Positions 16,286 to 25,212 are shown, counted from the first letter of the stretch. The stretch: 64,000 nucleotides of DNA from Lachnospiraceae bacterium UBA3732 (GCA_002372545.1 DFHD01000045.1:18013-82012); one strand, 5' to 3'. A program made the numbers and translations. Notes: a model not told the origin generated them from the letters alone.

Positions 16286-17185
16286 ATGAGATATTACGAT
16301 GGAAAAGGACCGGAGCCGGAATGGCGTCCGGCAGACAATCAGGAGAATGATCAGGAAAACCGGGATGCATCCGGTAGTTTTGGCGTGAATCCATCCATGC
16401 GGATTCTGGAACAGGGGAGAAGTGCGGTTATGCATCCGGTACGGCTTCCCGGGCTGGGATCCCTTCCGGGAAAGAAATTTGCCGGATATTCCTTTGCGCT
16501 TCTAACTCTGGTCAGCGTGGTCATCTATGTGATCCCTATGATCGCAGCCATTATCGGTTTTGGAGGTTTCGAAAAGCTTTTTAATGAAAAGATCCCGGAA
16601 ATCCATGTGGAAAACGGAGTTTTGACTGCAGAGGACCGTTTCGAAATGGCCGTTCCCAATATGCATGTGGTGATCGATACCAGTGAAGAAGCCGGCGCTT
16701 TACCGGATACGGATACCGGCGGACTTTATCTGATTTTCGGCAGCAGGGAATACCGCCTTACGATACTGGAGACTGCGGGAAGCCAGAGAGTATCGCAGAA
16801 TTTTCTGGTCGGCAATATTTCGGATATTCTGCCCGATGGAACGGTCCGGAGCGATCTGGAAAAGATCACGCCTGCCATTTATGTGGCGCTGTTTCTTACA
16901 TGGGTCATTATGATCTTTGGTCTCTACATCCGCTATTTCTTCATGGCGCTGATCTATATGCTCTTTACGGTTCCGCTGGTCAGAAGAAGCGGCCTTGCCC
17001 TGACAAACGGCGAAATCTTCCGTATGTGTTTTTACGCGGAGACAACAGGTATTCTTCTGGTCAACATAAATATGGCCACAGGGCTTTTGCCGGGGGCCAT
17101 AGTATCTGTTGCGGGCATGATCATTACCTGCGTATATATCTTTAAATCCATGAAGGAGTATATCCGTCCGGCGTCTGAGGACTGA
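16286..17185 (+). CDS. DUF1189-like integral membrane protein
   Basis: A 299-residue protein. A hydrophilic N-terminal tail of about 65 residues (Asn/Asp/Glu-rich) is followed by a membrane segment at about 66-92. An extracytoplasmic domain (about 95-190) contains the DUF1189-style VENGVLT and MHVVIDT segments, and there are three or four C-terminal membrane segments (about 193-285). It resembles DUF1189/YIP1-like proteins of Clostridia; its function is unknown. Confidence 0.75.
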   Translation: MRYYDGKGPEPEWRPADNQENDQENRDASGSFGVNPSMRILEQGRSAVMHPVRLPGLGSLPGKKFAGYSFALLTLVSVVIYVIPMIAAIIGFGGFEKLFNEKIPEIHVENGVLTAEDRFEMAVPNMHVVIDTSEEAGALPDTDTGGLYLIFGSREYRLTILETAGSQRVSQNFLVGNISDILPDGTVRSDLEKITPAIYVALFLTWVIMIFGLYIRYFFMALIYMLFTVPLVRRSGLALTNGEIFRMCFYAETTGILLVNINMATGLLPGAIVSVAGMIITCVYIFKSMKEYIRPASED

Positions 17186-17291
17186 ACCGGCTGATTCACT
17201 TCCCTCTTGTTCGTGCTGATGTATTTTGGGCGATGCATTTCTTTGATGCTGCATTCCCTGGATTTTTTTCGTAATTGGTTCCGTTATGGAT

Positions 17292-17771
17292 TTAACGAGA
17301 ACCGGCAATCAGCTCCCGGATCTCATCCGGTGACATGCGGGTCATGCAGGCATTCTGATAAGAGGGGTTTTCTGTGACATCCCTGCCCAGAAAACCGGAC
17401 GGCGTATAGGACTCGGCAGCCTCTTTCGAGGGGAATTCCACTTCCGCAAGAACGAGACCATCCAGAATGCCATGAAAGACATCCAGCTCGATCGTGAGTC
17501 CGTCCTTTTCCGGGATCAGATAGCGGGTCTTTTCGATCACATGACCCTCAGCTTTCCTCAGGAGATTATCATATTCTTCGGTTGTGAGGAGCATTTCATA
17601 TTCTTCCCGTTGAAGGAGTCCTGCGGATTTGATCGTCAGGATCCTTTTTTCGTTTGACCGGCGAATCCGGATCACGGGCCGTGTGGAGATGTAAGCCTGG
17701 GAGATTTCCTTTCTGGTAAGCCCCTCAAGCGGCGGAAGCGTTTTGACCAGAAATTTTCTTTCGATTTCCAT
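17292..17771 (-). CDS. CYTH-domain protein (triphosphate tunnel family)
   Basis: A 159-residue protein beginning MEIERKFLV, the EXEXK signature of the CYTH fold, with IRIRRS, LTIKS and ELDVF strands carrying alternating charged residues. Members hydrolyse tripolyphosphate or make cAMP from ATP; the short bacterial form is usually an inorganic triphosphatase. It faces the DUF1189-like gene tail to tail and shares a divergent promoter region with the HEPN-like gene at 18012. Confidence 0.88.
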   Translation of the reverse strand: MEIERKFLVKTLPPLEGLTRKEISQAYISTRPVIRIRRSNEKRILTIKSAGLLQREEYEMLLTTEEYDNLLRKAEGHVIEKTRYLIPEKDGLTIELDVFHGILDGLVLAEVEFPSKEAAESYTPSGFLGRDVTENPSYQNACMTRMSPDEIRELIAGSR

Positions 17772-17892
17772 AGATTAATCCTTTCCGGCTCCTTCGAAAA
17801 GAAGCATATAAGCCTGATGATAAAACTGCATTTCTTTTACAGCGCCGTGAATGTTTCTGCATCGCCTGCCGAACTGAGCCGGGTGCAGATTT

Positions 17893-17940
17893 ATTATAAC
17901 AGAATTATCTCTTGACGTCAGAAAAAAGTTGAACGATAAT
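17893..17940. promoter_or_regulatory. Divergent promoters sharing a TGACGTCA palindrome
   Basis: On the + strand: TTGACG (17912-17917), 17 nt, GATAAT (17935-17940), towards the HEPN-like gene. On the - strand: CTGACG (17921-17916), 17 nt, TATAAT (17898-17893), towards the CYTH gene. The two -35 boxes overlap in the 8 bp palindrome TGACGTCA (17914-17920 region), so both promoters cannot be occupied together. Confidence 0.6.
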
Positions 17941-18011
17941 GGTAATGTTCGTGATTATTCAGAAACCGGTATGTGAAGGATGCTTCCTGCCGGATGCGAT
18001 CGAGGTGCTTC

Positions 18012-18851
18012 ATGCAGACAGAAAAACAGATAGCGGACAGGGTGCGGGAGCTGACAACGCTCTGCCTGGCTAATTCTATTCAGAATGCCCTGACGGTTCA
18101 GCTTGGATCCGACTGGTTCCGTTATTTTAAGCAGGAGGAATGTGCGTCCTCCAACAATAATCCCATAATCAAAAACAGCCAGAACAGCATATTTGAGTGT
18201 GACTTTCAGGCTCTTCTGAAGCTGCTGCGCTTCCGTATGTCCTACCGGATCTATATTCTGGATTATTACTATCCGGGAAAGAGCAGGGAGTACGATAAGG
18301 GAAGTCCTTTTGATAATCTGTTGTTCCGGCTCATCAATTTCTACCGGAATCAGATCGATGCCCATCAGAAGGTTATGGATATTTCCGAATATGACACTGT
18401 GCATATGACAAATCCCTTTGCCTATGGATATCAGGATGCCATCCAGGATATGAAGCAGCTGACCCGGATCTTCCGCAGTGTGCAGGATAAAAGGGGTGTT
18501 TCCTATTATGACCGGGTAAGTGAGCTGGAAGAGGAATACAACCTGCTGAAAAACCTGACCTATATCCCGGTTACGGACATCATTTCCCGGGAAATGCCGG
18601 ATGTGGCCTATGAGGAAGCGGTAGCGGCTATTTGCGAGGCCGGGATCCGGGTGGAGAATTTCCAAAACCATCTTTCTGTGGTATCCGGTAATTATCCGGA
18701 GACAATCCAGCTTCTTCAGCGCGTTTTGCGGCAGCGGGATATGGAAGGAAGAAGCATCAGGGATGAACAAAAGGGGATCTCCCCTGTCTGGCTGATCCTT
18801 GGCTCCTTAGCCGGGCTTGGCGTTGGCTTCCTGATCGGTTTTGTGATCTGA
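18012..18851 (+). CDS. HEPN-like (Swt1-type) protein with C-terminal membrane anchor
   Basis: A 279-residue protein. The N-terminal 130 residues resemble Swt1-type HEPN domains: LGSDWFRYF, then DFQALLKLLRFR, then LINFYRNQIDAHQ, which fits the HEPN RxxxxxH rule (Arg-Asn followed by His five residues after the Arg). A helical region follows, then a single hydrophobic C-terminal segment (WLILGSLAGLGVGFLIGFVI) that would tail-anchor it. HEPN domains are often RNases; activity here is inference. I chose the ATG at 18012 because GAGGTG lies 4-5 nt upstream. It has its own promoter. Confidence 0.65.
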   Translation: MQTEKQIADRVRELTTLCLANSIQNALTVQLGSDWFRYFKQEECASSNNNPIIKNSQNSIFECDFQALLKLLRFRMSYRIYILDYYYPGKSREYDKGSPFDNLLFRLINFYRNQIDAHQKVMDISEYDTVHMTNPFAYGYQDAIQDMKQLTRIFRSVQDKRGVSYYDRVSELEEEYNLLKNLTYIPVTDIISREMPDVAYEEAVAAICEAGIRVENFQNHLSVVSGNYPETIQLLQRVLRQRDMEGRSIRDEQKGISPVWLILGSLAGLGVGFLIGFVI

Positions 18852-18889
18852 CAGTAACTAATACCCGGACTACCCGGGAGAAAGGAGAG

Positions 18890-18916
18890 AATCCAATTAT
18901 CAACTGATATTGGATT
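18890..18916 (+). promoter_or_regulatory. Hairpin between ribosome site and start codon of the DJ-1 gene
   Basis: AATCCAAT (18890-18897) pairs perfectly with ATTGGATT (18909-18916). The only strong ribosome site, GGAGAAAGGAGAG, ends at 18888, about 40 nt before the ATG at 18928. Folding the hairpin would bring it to about 12 nt. Confidence 0.45.
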
Positions 18917-18927
18917 ATCGTGAAAAT

Positions 18928-19470
18928 ATGAGTAAGGTATATGTTCTTCTTGCTGATGGATTTGAAGAGGTTGAGGCTCTGACACCGGTGGATCTTCTGC
19001 GGAGAGCCGGGGCAGAGGTGATCATGGTTTCCGTTACCGGAAAGAGAGTTGTGACAGGTGCACGCCGGATTCCCGTACAGGCGGACTGTCTGCTGGGCGA
19101 GGAGGGGGATGGCGATATGGTGATCCTTCCCGGCGGAATGCCCGGCACGATTCATCTGAAGGAGCATCCGGGCGTAAGAAGTCTGGTACAGAGCTATGCT
19201 GACAGCGGAAAATATGTTGCGGCGATCTGTGCGGCTCCCACGGTGCTTGGCGATATGGGACTTCTCCGGGGGCGTCATGCCACCTGTTATCCGGGGATGG
19301 AGGATGGCCTTACCGGCGCAGTTCCGGAGATTTCTCCTGTTGTGCAGGATGGCAGGATCATCACCAGCCGCGGCGTGGGAACGGCAATTGCGTTTTCACT
19401 GAAGCTGATCGAGATTCTTTTTGGTAAGGATAAGGCGGATACGATCGCTTCCCAAATTGTTTACGGCTGA
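18928..19470 (+). CDS. DJ-1/PfpI family protein
   Basis: A 180-residue DJ-1-type protein (YajL/ThiJ subgroup). It has the conserved Glu in DGFEEVEA (near residue 15) and the nucleophile Cys in AAICAAPTVL (near residue 100), plus GGMPGT. Relatives are deglycases, chaperones or thiol-stress proteins. The ATG at 18928 gives the family's usual MSKVYVLLADGFEE start, but no ribosome site lies directly upstream; see the hairpin at 18890. Confidence 0.93.
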   Translation: MSKVYVLLADGFEEVEALTPVDLLRRAGAEVIMVSVTGKRVVTGARRIPVQADCLLGEEGDGDMVILPGGMPGTIHLKEHPGVRSLVQSYADSGKYVAAICAAPTVLGDMGLLRGRHATCYPGMEDGLTGAVPEISPVVQDGRIITSRGVGTAIAFSLKLIEILFGKDKADTIASQIVYG

Positions 19471-19533
19471 ATTCACTGGTTGCAAATCAAGAACATAAGC
19501 AAAGAACCTACTAAGAACATAAGGTAAAGAAAA

Positions 19534-20925
19534 ATGATCAGAATTTCCATTGATGAATTATCGAAAATACTAAATGTAAATCCTGTGGCGGGTGAAGGAG
19601 CGGACGCGGCATCCCTTTATGTGGATGGCTTCTGTTATGATTCCCGGAAAATCCGCCCTACGGACCTTTTTCTTCCCTTTAAGGGAGAAAATGTGGATGG
19701 ACATATGTTTATCGGGAAGGCGCTGGCCGTTGCGGATGTATCGCTGACAGAAAATCCTGTGGAACAGCCTTTGGCCGGGAAGGTATACTTTCCTGTGGAG
19801 TCAGTCGGCGATGCCATGCAGGAGATTGCTCTTTATATCCGCAATAAGTACATGAAACCTGTGGTCGGCGTCACCGGAAGTGTGGGAAAGACCACCACGA
19901 GAGAAATGACTACGCATGTTCTGGAGAGCGGACTCAGGGTATTCCATACAGAAGGCAACCAGAATTCCCAGATCGGCGTTCCCGTGACGCTTTCCGGTAT
20001 AATGGATCATGAGACTGACTGCGCTGTGATCGAGATGGGGATCAGCGAGGAGGGCGGTATGGATCGTCTCAGCCGTATGGTCCGGCCTTCAGTGGCCATC
20101 GTGACCAATATCGGCGTATCTCATATGAAATTTCTAGGTTCCCGGGAGGGAATCCGGAATGAAAAGCTGAAGATCATTTCCCGGATGGATGAAAACGGCG
20201 TCCTTCTGCTCAATGCGGATGACCCTCTTCTCTATGCGGTAAAGGACAGTCTTCCGGTAAAGGTGGTCACCTACGGCTTTGGAGAGGATGCGGATATCCG
20301 GGCAACGGATATCGTTCCCGAGGAGGGAGGCATCCGCTTTACTGTAACGATGGACGGTGCATCTTCGTCCGTATATCTTTCCGCCGAGGGCGAGCATAAT
20401 GTGAGAAACGCACTGGCTGCCCTGGGCGCTGCCAGGACACTTGGGCTTTCCCGCGAAGGGGCAGAGGCTTCACTGGCGACCTTCTCCGGATCGCGGCAGA
20501 GGGTGGTGCATGCCGGCGGAATGACGATCATCGACGACTCCTATAATGCCAGCCCGGATTCCATGCGGGCGGCGCTTTCCGTTCTTCTTTCCCGTAAGGG
20601 AAGAAGGGTGGCTGTTCTGGGTGATATGTTCGAGCTGGGAAAGGATGAGATCGCGCTGCATGAAAGCGTGGGCAGATTTATCCTTGAGGAAGCAGAGAAG
20701 GGACGGAAGCTGGATGTTCTGGTAACTGCCGGCCCCATGGCGGATAAGCTGGGAAGGGCTGCCGGAAATGCTGTTCCCGAGATCATTCATTACGAAGATA
20801 CAGATGAGGCAGAGAAAAAGCTGGCAGACATCCTCAGGGAAGGCGATACGGTTCTGTTCAAGGCTTCCAACGGAATGCAGTTCCGCCGTCTGGTCCGGCT
20901 GTTTGAGGAGAGTGGAAAAGAATGA
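19534..20925 (+). CDS. murF: UDP-MurNAc-tripeptide:D-Ala-D-Ala ligase
   Basis: MurF adds D-Ala-D-Ala to the peptidoglycan precursor. The 463-residue protein has the N-terminal uridine-binding domain, the central ATP site GVTGSVGKTTTREM near residue 112, NQNSQIGVP, and the C-terminal Mur ligase domain with DDSYNASPDSM and LGDMFELG. It overlaps the next gene by 4 nt (ATGA). Confidence 0.97.
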   Translation: MIRISIDELSKILNVNPVAGEGADAASLYVDGFCYDSRKIRPTDLFLPFKGENVDGHMFIGKALAVADVSLTENPVEQPLAGKVYFPVESVGDAMQEIALYIRNKYMKPVVGVTGSVGKTTTREMTTHVLESGLRVFHTEGNQNSQIGVPVTLSGIMDHETDCAVIEMGISEEGGMDRLSRMVRPSVAIVTNIGVSHMKFLGSREGIRNEKLKIISRMDENGVLLLNADDPLLYAVKDSLPVKVVTYGFGEDADIRATDIVPEEGGIRFTVTMDGASSSVYLSAEGEHNVRNALAALGAARTLGLSREGAEASLATFSGSRQRVVHAGGMTIIDDSYNASPDSMRAALSVLLSRKGRRVAVLGDMFELGKDEIALHESVGRFILEEAEKGRKLDVLVTAGPMADKLGRAAGNAVPEIIHYEDTDEAEKKLADILREGDTVLFKASNGMQFRRLVRLFEESGKE

Positions 20926-21461
20926 AAATTGCAGTATTTGCAGGTTCCCTGCCGGGTAAGAAGGATGCCTATGTACGGGATGCAGGCCTTCTCGGCCGGT
21001 GGATCGCCGGGAACGGGCATGAGCTGATCTACGGCGCCGGAATGGAAGGCATGATGGGAAGGGTGGCCGATGAGGCTCTTTTAGGCGGAGCGGCCGTTAC
21101 CGGGATCATACCGCAGTTTATGAAGGATGCCGGCTGGTGCAGGGATGGCCTGACGCACCTTATCGTAACGAAGGATATGGCGGAGCGGAAGGACAGGATG
21201 GCGGAGATGGCAGATGCCTTTATCGCGCTTCCCGGCGGTCTGGGCACCCTGGAGGAAATCGCAGATGTTATTTCCTGGATGCGGATCGGCTTTTTCGATA
21301 AGCCCTTTGTGCTCTTTAACACAGAGGGGTTCTATGACGGGCTCTTCAGCGTGATCAAAGGCTTTGCAGAGGAGCGGTTCATGGATGAGAGGGATGCAGA
21401 CCGGCTCCTTCTTTCCTGCGACCTTACGGAGATTAATGAATTTATCAATAAAAGGGGTTAG
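20922..21461 (+). CDS. LOG family protein (TIGR00730)
   Basis: A 179-residue Rossmann-fold protein with the LOG signature PGGLGTLEEI near residue 97 and GAGMEGMMG near the N terminus. Characterised relatives are nucleoside 5'-monophosphate phosphoribohydrolases (cytokinin-activating in plants and some bacteria). The bacterial physiological substrate is uncertain. It is coupled to murF by a 4 nt overlap and followed 3 nt later by an MscS-type gene. Confidence 0.9.
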   Translation: MKIAVFAGSLPGKKDAYVRDAGLLGRWIAGNGHELIYGAGMEGMMGRVADEALLGGAAVTGIIPQFMKDAGWCRDGLTHLIVTKDMAERKDRMAEMADAFIALPGGLGTLEEIADVISWMRIGFFDKPFVLFNTEGFYDGLFSVIKGFAEERFMDERDADRLLLSCDLTEINEFINKRG

Positions 21462-21464
21462 TGC

Positions 21465-22313
21465 ATGGGCTTTATTGAGGAGCTTACCGAACAGAAACTT
21501 TTTAAGGCAGCGGTGTATTGCCTGATTGCCTTTCTGATCTTGAAACTTCTGGATCTGGCCTTTTTTGCCAGAAAAAAGAAGAAGGGTGTTTCCAATCTGC
21601 AGGATTCGTTTCTGCGCGGCGTTTTCCGCTTCGCAGTCATAGTGATCCTGGTCCTGAATGTACTCAGCCTCTGGGACGGCATGCATAAGTTTGCCAATAC
21701 CATCCTGATGTCCAGTTCCCTTCTGGTTGTTGTCCTGGGCTTTATCTTTCAGGAGGGGCTCAGCAATATCATTCACGGCTTTATCATCACGGTCTTTAAA
21801 CCCTTTGATGTGGGTGACCGGATCGAGATGAAGCTGGGAGACAACCGGATTTCCGGTTATGTGATGTCCATGAATCTTCGCCATACCATTGTAAAGAATA
21901 TCATGGATAAGTCGGAATCCATTATTCCGAACTCCGTGATGGATTCCACGGTGGTGAAGAATCTGACTACGCAGCATGAGGAAAACCGGTATCCGCTTTC
22001 GATAGCCATTACGTATGAGGATGCGCAGGATCCGGAAAAGCTGGCTCTGGCGAAAAAGATTCTTTCGGAAACAATCCTGGAGAATCAAAGGACGATAGAC
22101 CTGAGATCATCAAAAGAAGAGGAACTCTTTATCAATGTGACGCTGGAGGACAGCAGCGTTAACCTTACCTGCTTTGTGGAGACCCAGACGGCGGAGGATA
22201 ACTATTATGCGGGCAGTGAGATCCGTCAGGCGCTTCTGGCTCGTTATAAAGAAGCGGATATAAGCTTTGCTTATCCGCATATTGAGCTGGTAGGTGATGT
22301 AAGGCATTCCTGA
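21465..22313 (+). CDS. MscS-family mechanosensitive channel
   Basis: A 282-residue protein with three predicted membrane segments (about 15-33, 50-70, 80-110). The third contains the MscS pore helix pattern, here VLGFIFQEGLSNIIHGFIITVF, followed by the MscS beta domain motif FKPFDVGDRIEM. A cytoplasmic alpha/beta domain follows. It provides osmotic down-shock release in the membrane. Confidence 0.92.
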   Translation: MGFIEELTEQKLFKAAVYCLIAFLILKLLDLAFFARKKKKGVSNLQDSFLRGVFRFAVIVILVLNVLSLWDGMHKFANTILMSSSLLVVVLGFIFQEGLSNIIHGFIITVFKPFDVGDRIEMKLGDNRISGYVMSMNLRHTIVKNIMDKSESIIPNSVMDSTVVKNLTTQHEENRYPLSIAITYEDAQDPEKLALAKKILSETILENQRTIDLRSSKEEELFINVTLEDSSVNLTCFVETQTAEDNYYAGSEIRQALLARYKEADISFAYPHIELVGDVRHS

Positions 22314-22393
22314 ATCGGTTATCGATCTGTTCTGTATCCGTTCCGAATTGGCTCTGAATCAGTCCTGAATTTGTGCCTGATTTCTATTTTCAC

Positions 22394-22422
22394 TTGACAT
22401 GTGTTTGAAAAACAGATACACT
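22394..22422 (+). promoter_or_regulatory. Strong sigma-A promoter of the DPNQ-repeat gene
   Basis: TTGACA (22394-22399), 17 nt, TACACT (22417-22422). It lies 68 nt before the ATG. Confidence 0.75.
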
Positions 22423-22489
22423 TTTCTGTGAAGCTAACGAGCGGTGCGGGTAAGTCCATGCCCGGACCGGTAAAAAAAGGAGGAAGCGA

Positions 22490-23038
22490 ATGGATAATTA
22501 CGGCGGATACGATCCGAATCAGGGACAGTATGGTCAGGGCTTTGATCCGAATCAGAGTTATGATCCGAATCAGGGTTATGACCCGAACCAGGGAATGGGT
22601 GGCGGATACAGCCAGCCGGTTTACAGCGAGCCTGTAAAGCAGAGCGGAAATAACACGGCAAAGATCGTTGCTATCGTTGTTGTAGTCGTGGCTCTGGCAG
22701 CTGCAGCAGTAGTTTTCCTGATGATGAACAAGATCAAGGGAACCTATCAGTCACTGCACACACCGATTTCCGTAAGCGGAATGACTGTATATGAGGATAT
22801 TACACTGGAAATGGATGGTAAGAATTTTACCCTTTCCTATGGTAATGTCGAATATGACGGACAGAGCTATCCGGAACTCTCCGAGTCAATCGAGGGTACG
22901 TATAAAAAGAAGGGCAGCAGAGTTACCTTCTATGTAGATGGTAAGGAATTTGATAACGCCGATATCAAAAAGGGTGGCAAGGCGCTTCAGTTCTATGATT
23001 CCAACGGAAGCAAGGCATTCATGCTTGAGAAGAAATAA
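22490..23038 (+). CDS. Single-pass membrane protein with DPNQ repeats
   Basis: A 182-residue protein. Residues 1-50 are a Gly/Tyr/Asn/Gln-rich low-complexity segment with repeated YDPNQG units. One membrane helix lies at about 58-80 (IVAIVVVVVALAAAAVVFLMM). A C-terminal domain of about 100 residues (GTYQSL..., SGMTVYEDITLEM, YKKKGSRVTFYVDG) resembles the extracytoplasmic domains of lachnospiral hypothetical proteins. With no signal peptide, the repeat tail should be cytoplasmic. It forms a monocistronic unit with its own promoter and terminator. Function unknown. Confidence 0.8.
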   Translation: MDNYGGYDPNQGQYGQGFDPNQSYDPNQGYDPNQGMGGGYSQPVYSEPVKQSGNNTAKIVAIVVVVVALAAAAVVFLMMNKIKGTYQSLHTPISVSGMTVYEDITLEMDGKNFTLSYGNVEYDGQSYPELSESIEGTYKKKGSRVTFYVDGKEFDNADIKKGGKALQFYDSNGSKAFMLEKK

Positions 23039-23047
23039 TAACAGCTT

Positions 23048-23078
23048 CAGCCATAGGGTTTCCTATGGCTGATTTTAT
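23048..23078 (+). terminator. Intrinsic terminator after the DPNQ-repeat gene
   Basis: CAGCCATAGG (23048-23057) pairs perfectly with CCTATGGCTG (23062-23071) around GTTT, followed by ATTTTAT. Confidence 0.85.
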
Positions 23079-23092
23079 GTGAGGATAATTGA

Positions 23093-24157
23093 ATGAACTG
23101 GAAAGATAATGTGAGGCGTGTGACCCCTTATGTTCCGGGTGAACAGCCGAAGGATAAAAATATAATCAAACTGAATACAAATGAGAATCCATATCCGCCC
23201 TGCCCGGGCGCGGAGAAGGTGCTGAACGGCTTTGATGCGGATTCTCTGAAGAAGTACCCGGATCCCAATGTGACGATGCTCAGACAGGCTCTGGCGGACT
23301 ATCACGGCGTAAGCTTTTCACAGGTATTTGTGGGCGTCGGCTCGGATGACGTACTGGGCACGGCTTTTCTTACTCTGTTTGGCGGAGATAAGCCGGTGCT
23401 GTTCCCGGATCTGACCTATTCCTTTTATCCTGTCTGGGCTGAGCTCTACCGGATTCCCTTCCGGGAGATCCCGCTGGATGAAAGCTTTCATATCCGTCCC
23501 GATGATTACCGGATCCCTTCGGGAGGCGTGATCTTTCCGAATCCCAATGCACCAACCGGTATCTATGAAAATAAAGAAAATGTGCGTAAGATCCTGGATC
23601 AGAATCGTGACGTGGCAGTGATCGTTGATGAAGCCTATATTGATTTCGCCGGAGAGGATGCCAGTGTGCTTTCCCTTTTGCCTGAATATGATAATCTGCT
23701 TATTGTCAGAACATTCTCGAAATCCCGGTCTCTGGCAGGGGCAAGAATTGCCTACGCGATCGGAAGTGAGGAGATGATCGACTGCATGCTGGCTATCCGG
23801 AATTCCTATAATTCCTATACGATGAATTCGGTTTCCATTGCGGCCGGCACGGCCTCGGTTGAGGATGATGCTTATTTCCGAAATACAGTAAAGAAAATCT
23901 GTGATACCCGGGAAAGATTCACCCGGGAGGCCGAAAAGCTTGGCTTTACGATCCTGCCTTCCTCTACGAATTTTGTATTTGCCATGCCGCCGGAAAAATG
24001 TCCGGCTGCTGAGCTTTTCCGGATGGCGAGAGAGAAGGGGATCTATTTCCGGTATTTTTCGGCAAAGCGGGCAGAGCCGTATCTCAGGATCACCATTGGA
24101 ACAGATGAAGAGATGGACCTTGTGCTGGCTTTCTTCCGGGAGGTATATCAAAACTGA
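23093..24157 (+). CDS. hisC: Histidinol-phosphate aminotransferase
   Basis: A fold-type I PLP aminotransferase of 354 residues in histidine synthesis. Visible are NTNENPYPP near the N terminus, PNPNAPTG, VDEAYIDFAG and the PLP lysine in TFSKSRSLAGARIAY. It is a lone his gene here. GAGG lies just before the ATG. The start is only 15 nt after the preceding terminator, so its own promoter is not obvious. Confidence 0.93.
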   Translation: MNWKDNVRRVTPYVPGEQPKDKNIIKLNTNENPYPPCPGAEKVLNGFDADSLKKYPDPNVTMLRQALADYHGVSFSQVFVGVGSDDVLGTAFLTLFGGDKPVLFPDLTYSFYPVWAELYRIPFREIPLDESFHIRPDDYRIPSGGVIFPNPNAPTGIYENKENVRKILDQNRDVAVIVDEAYIDFAGEDASVLSLLPEYDNLLIVRTFSKSRSLAGARIAYAIGSEEMIDCMLAIRNSYNSYTMNSVSIAAGTASVEDDAYFRNTVKKICDTRERFTREAEKLGFTILPSSTNFVFAMPPEKCPAAELFRMAREKGIYFRYFSAKRAEPYLRITIGTDEEMDLVLAFFREVYQN

Positions 24158-24209
24158 ACGGCAACATGCTCTTGCTTTATCGAAACATTTTCTTGCTTTG
24201 TAGAAAGTA

Positions 24210-24238
24210 TTGACAAAAGATAAATACTGTACTACAAT
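24210..24238 (+). promoter_or_regulatory. Strong sigma-A promoter of the DUF5688 gene
   Basis: TTGACA (24210-24215), 17 nt, TACAAT (24233-24238); about 70 nt before the ATG. Confidence 0.75.
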
Positions 24239-24309
24239 AAGTAAGCCGGTTCGCGTCCGGTATTGCTGTTTTCGTGTGTTCCCGGAATACATTAAGGAGG
24301 AACACTTTT

Positions 24310-25203
24310 ATGACGGATTTTTTGTCAGAACAAAATGAAACCATCAGGCATCTTACGGAGATCAGAGACAGACTTCCTGATTATCTTGATATGTCGGATG
24401 TGGAAAAAATAGAAATCTGTGAGACGCAGAGGAATAACGGGGTTCTTGTACCCTGTATCCGGGTGTTCTATAAGTCCACCCCTGTCTCACCCTGTGTTTT
24501 CCCGCCGTCCTTTTTTCATCTGCCTTATGATCTGGCCGCCGCCTGTGCGGCAAAGGAGATCGAAAAACGGCTGAAGGGGGCCAGAGAACTTTGCGAAAAT
24601 CCCGGGCTCAAGGAAAACTGGAAAGACCATGTATTTATCACTCTTGTAAATAGAGATAAAAATAAGGCTATGCTGAAAAGTGCGGTTTCCCGGCCATTCT
24701 TCGATCTGGAAATGGTTGTCCGCTGGAATCTTCAGCTCTCAGAAGACAGCGGGGTTATGCTGTGTCCGGTGAATGCACCGGAAATGCTGGGAGTATCCGG
24801 AGAAGAGTTTTTTGAAACGGCCAGAGAGAATACCAGAAGGCTGTTTACCCCGGAGCTGGAGCTTCTGTCGGATTTCCTGAACAGGATCGGAATGGATGAA
24901 GAGGTGGAGGATACGGTTCCCCTTTACATCCTGACCCACAGCGGAAGAACCTTTGGTGCGGTCATGATGACCTACGAAGATGTGTGCGAAAGAACCGCCG
25001 AAAAACTGGGTGGAAGCTTTTATCTGCTTCCATCAAGTCTTCATGAAATGCTGGTTGTTTCAGAACGAAACAATATCGAAAAAGATGCTTTGAAGGGTAT
25101 TATTCATGAAGTAAATGACACTTTAATAGACAAATCGGATATATTGTCATACTCGTTGTATTATTACGATGAGAAAACAAAAAAAATATCCATTGTTCAG
25201 TAA
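24310..25203 (+). CDS. DUF5688 family protein
   Basis: A 297-residue soluble protein of a family that is frequent and multicopy in Lachnospiraceae. Recognisable features are the conserved central MLKSAVSRPFFDLEMVVRW segment, the GLYIL-like PLYILTH strand, and the LPSSLHEMLVV segment near the C terminus. No catalytic motif is evident and the function is unknown. The ATG at 24310 is preceded by AAGGAGG with 9 nt spacing. Confidence 0.75.
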   Translation: MTDFLSEQNETIRHLTEIRDRLPDYLDMSDVEKIEICETQRNNGVLVPCIRVFYKSTPVSPCVFPPSFFHLPYDLAAACAAKEIEKRLKGARELCENPGLKENWKDHVFITLVNRDKNKAMLKSAVSRPFFDLEMVVRWNLQLSEDSGVMLCPVNAPEMLGVSGEEFFETARENTRRLFTPELELLSDFLNRIGMDEEVEDTVPLYILTHSGRTFGAVMMTYEDVCERTAEKLGGSFYLLPSSLHEMLVVSERNNIEKDALKGIIHEVNDTLIDKSDILSYSLYYYDEKTKKISIVQ

Positions 25204-25212
25204 TTTTGCGCC

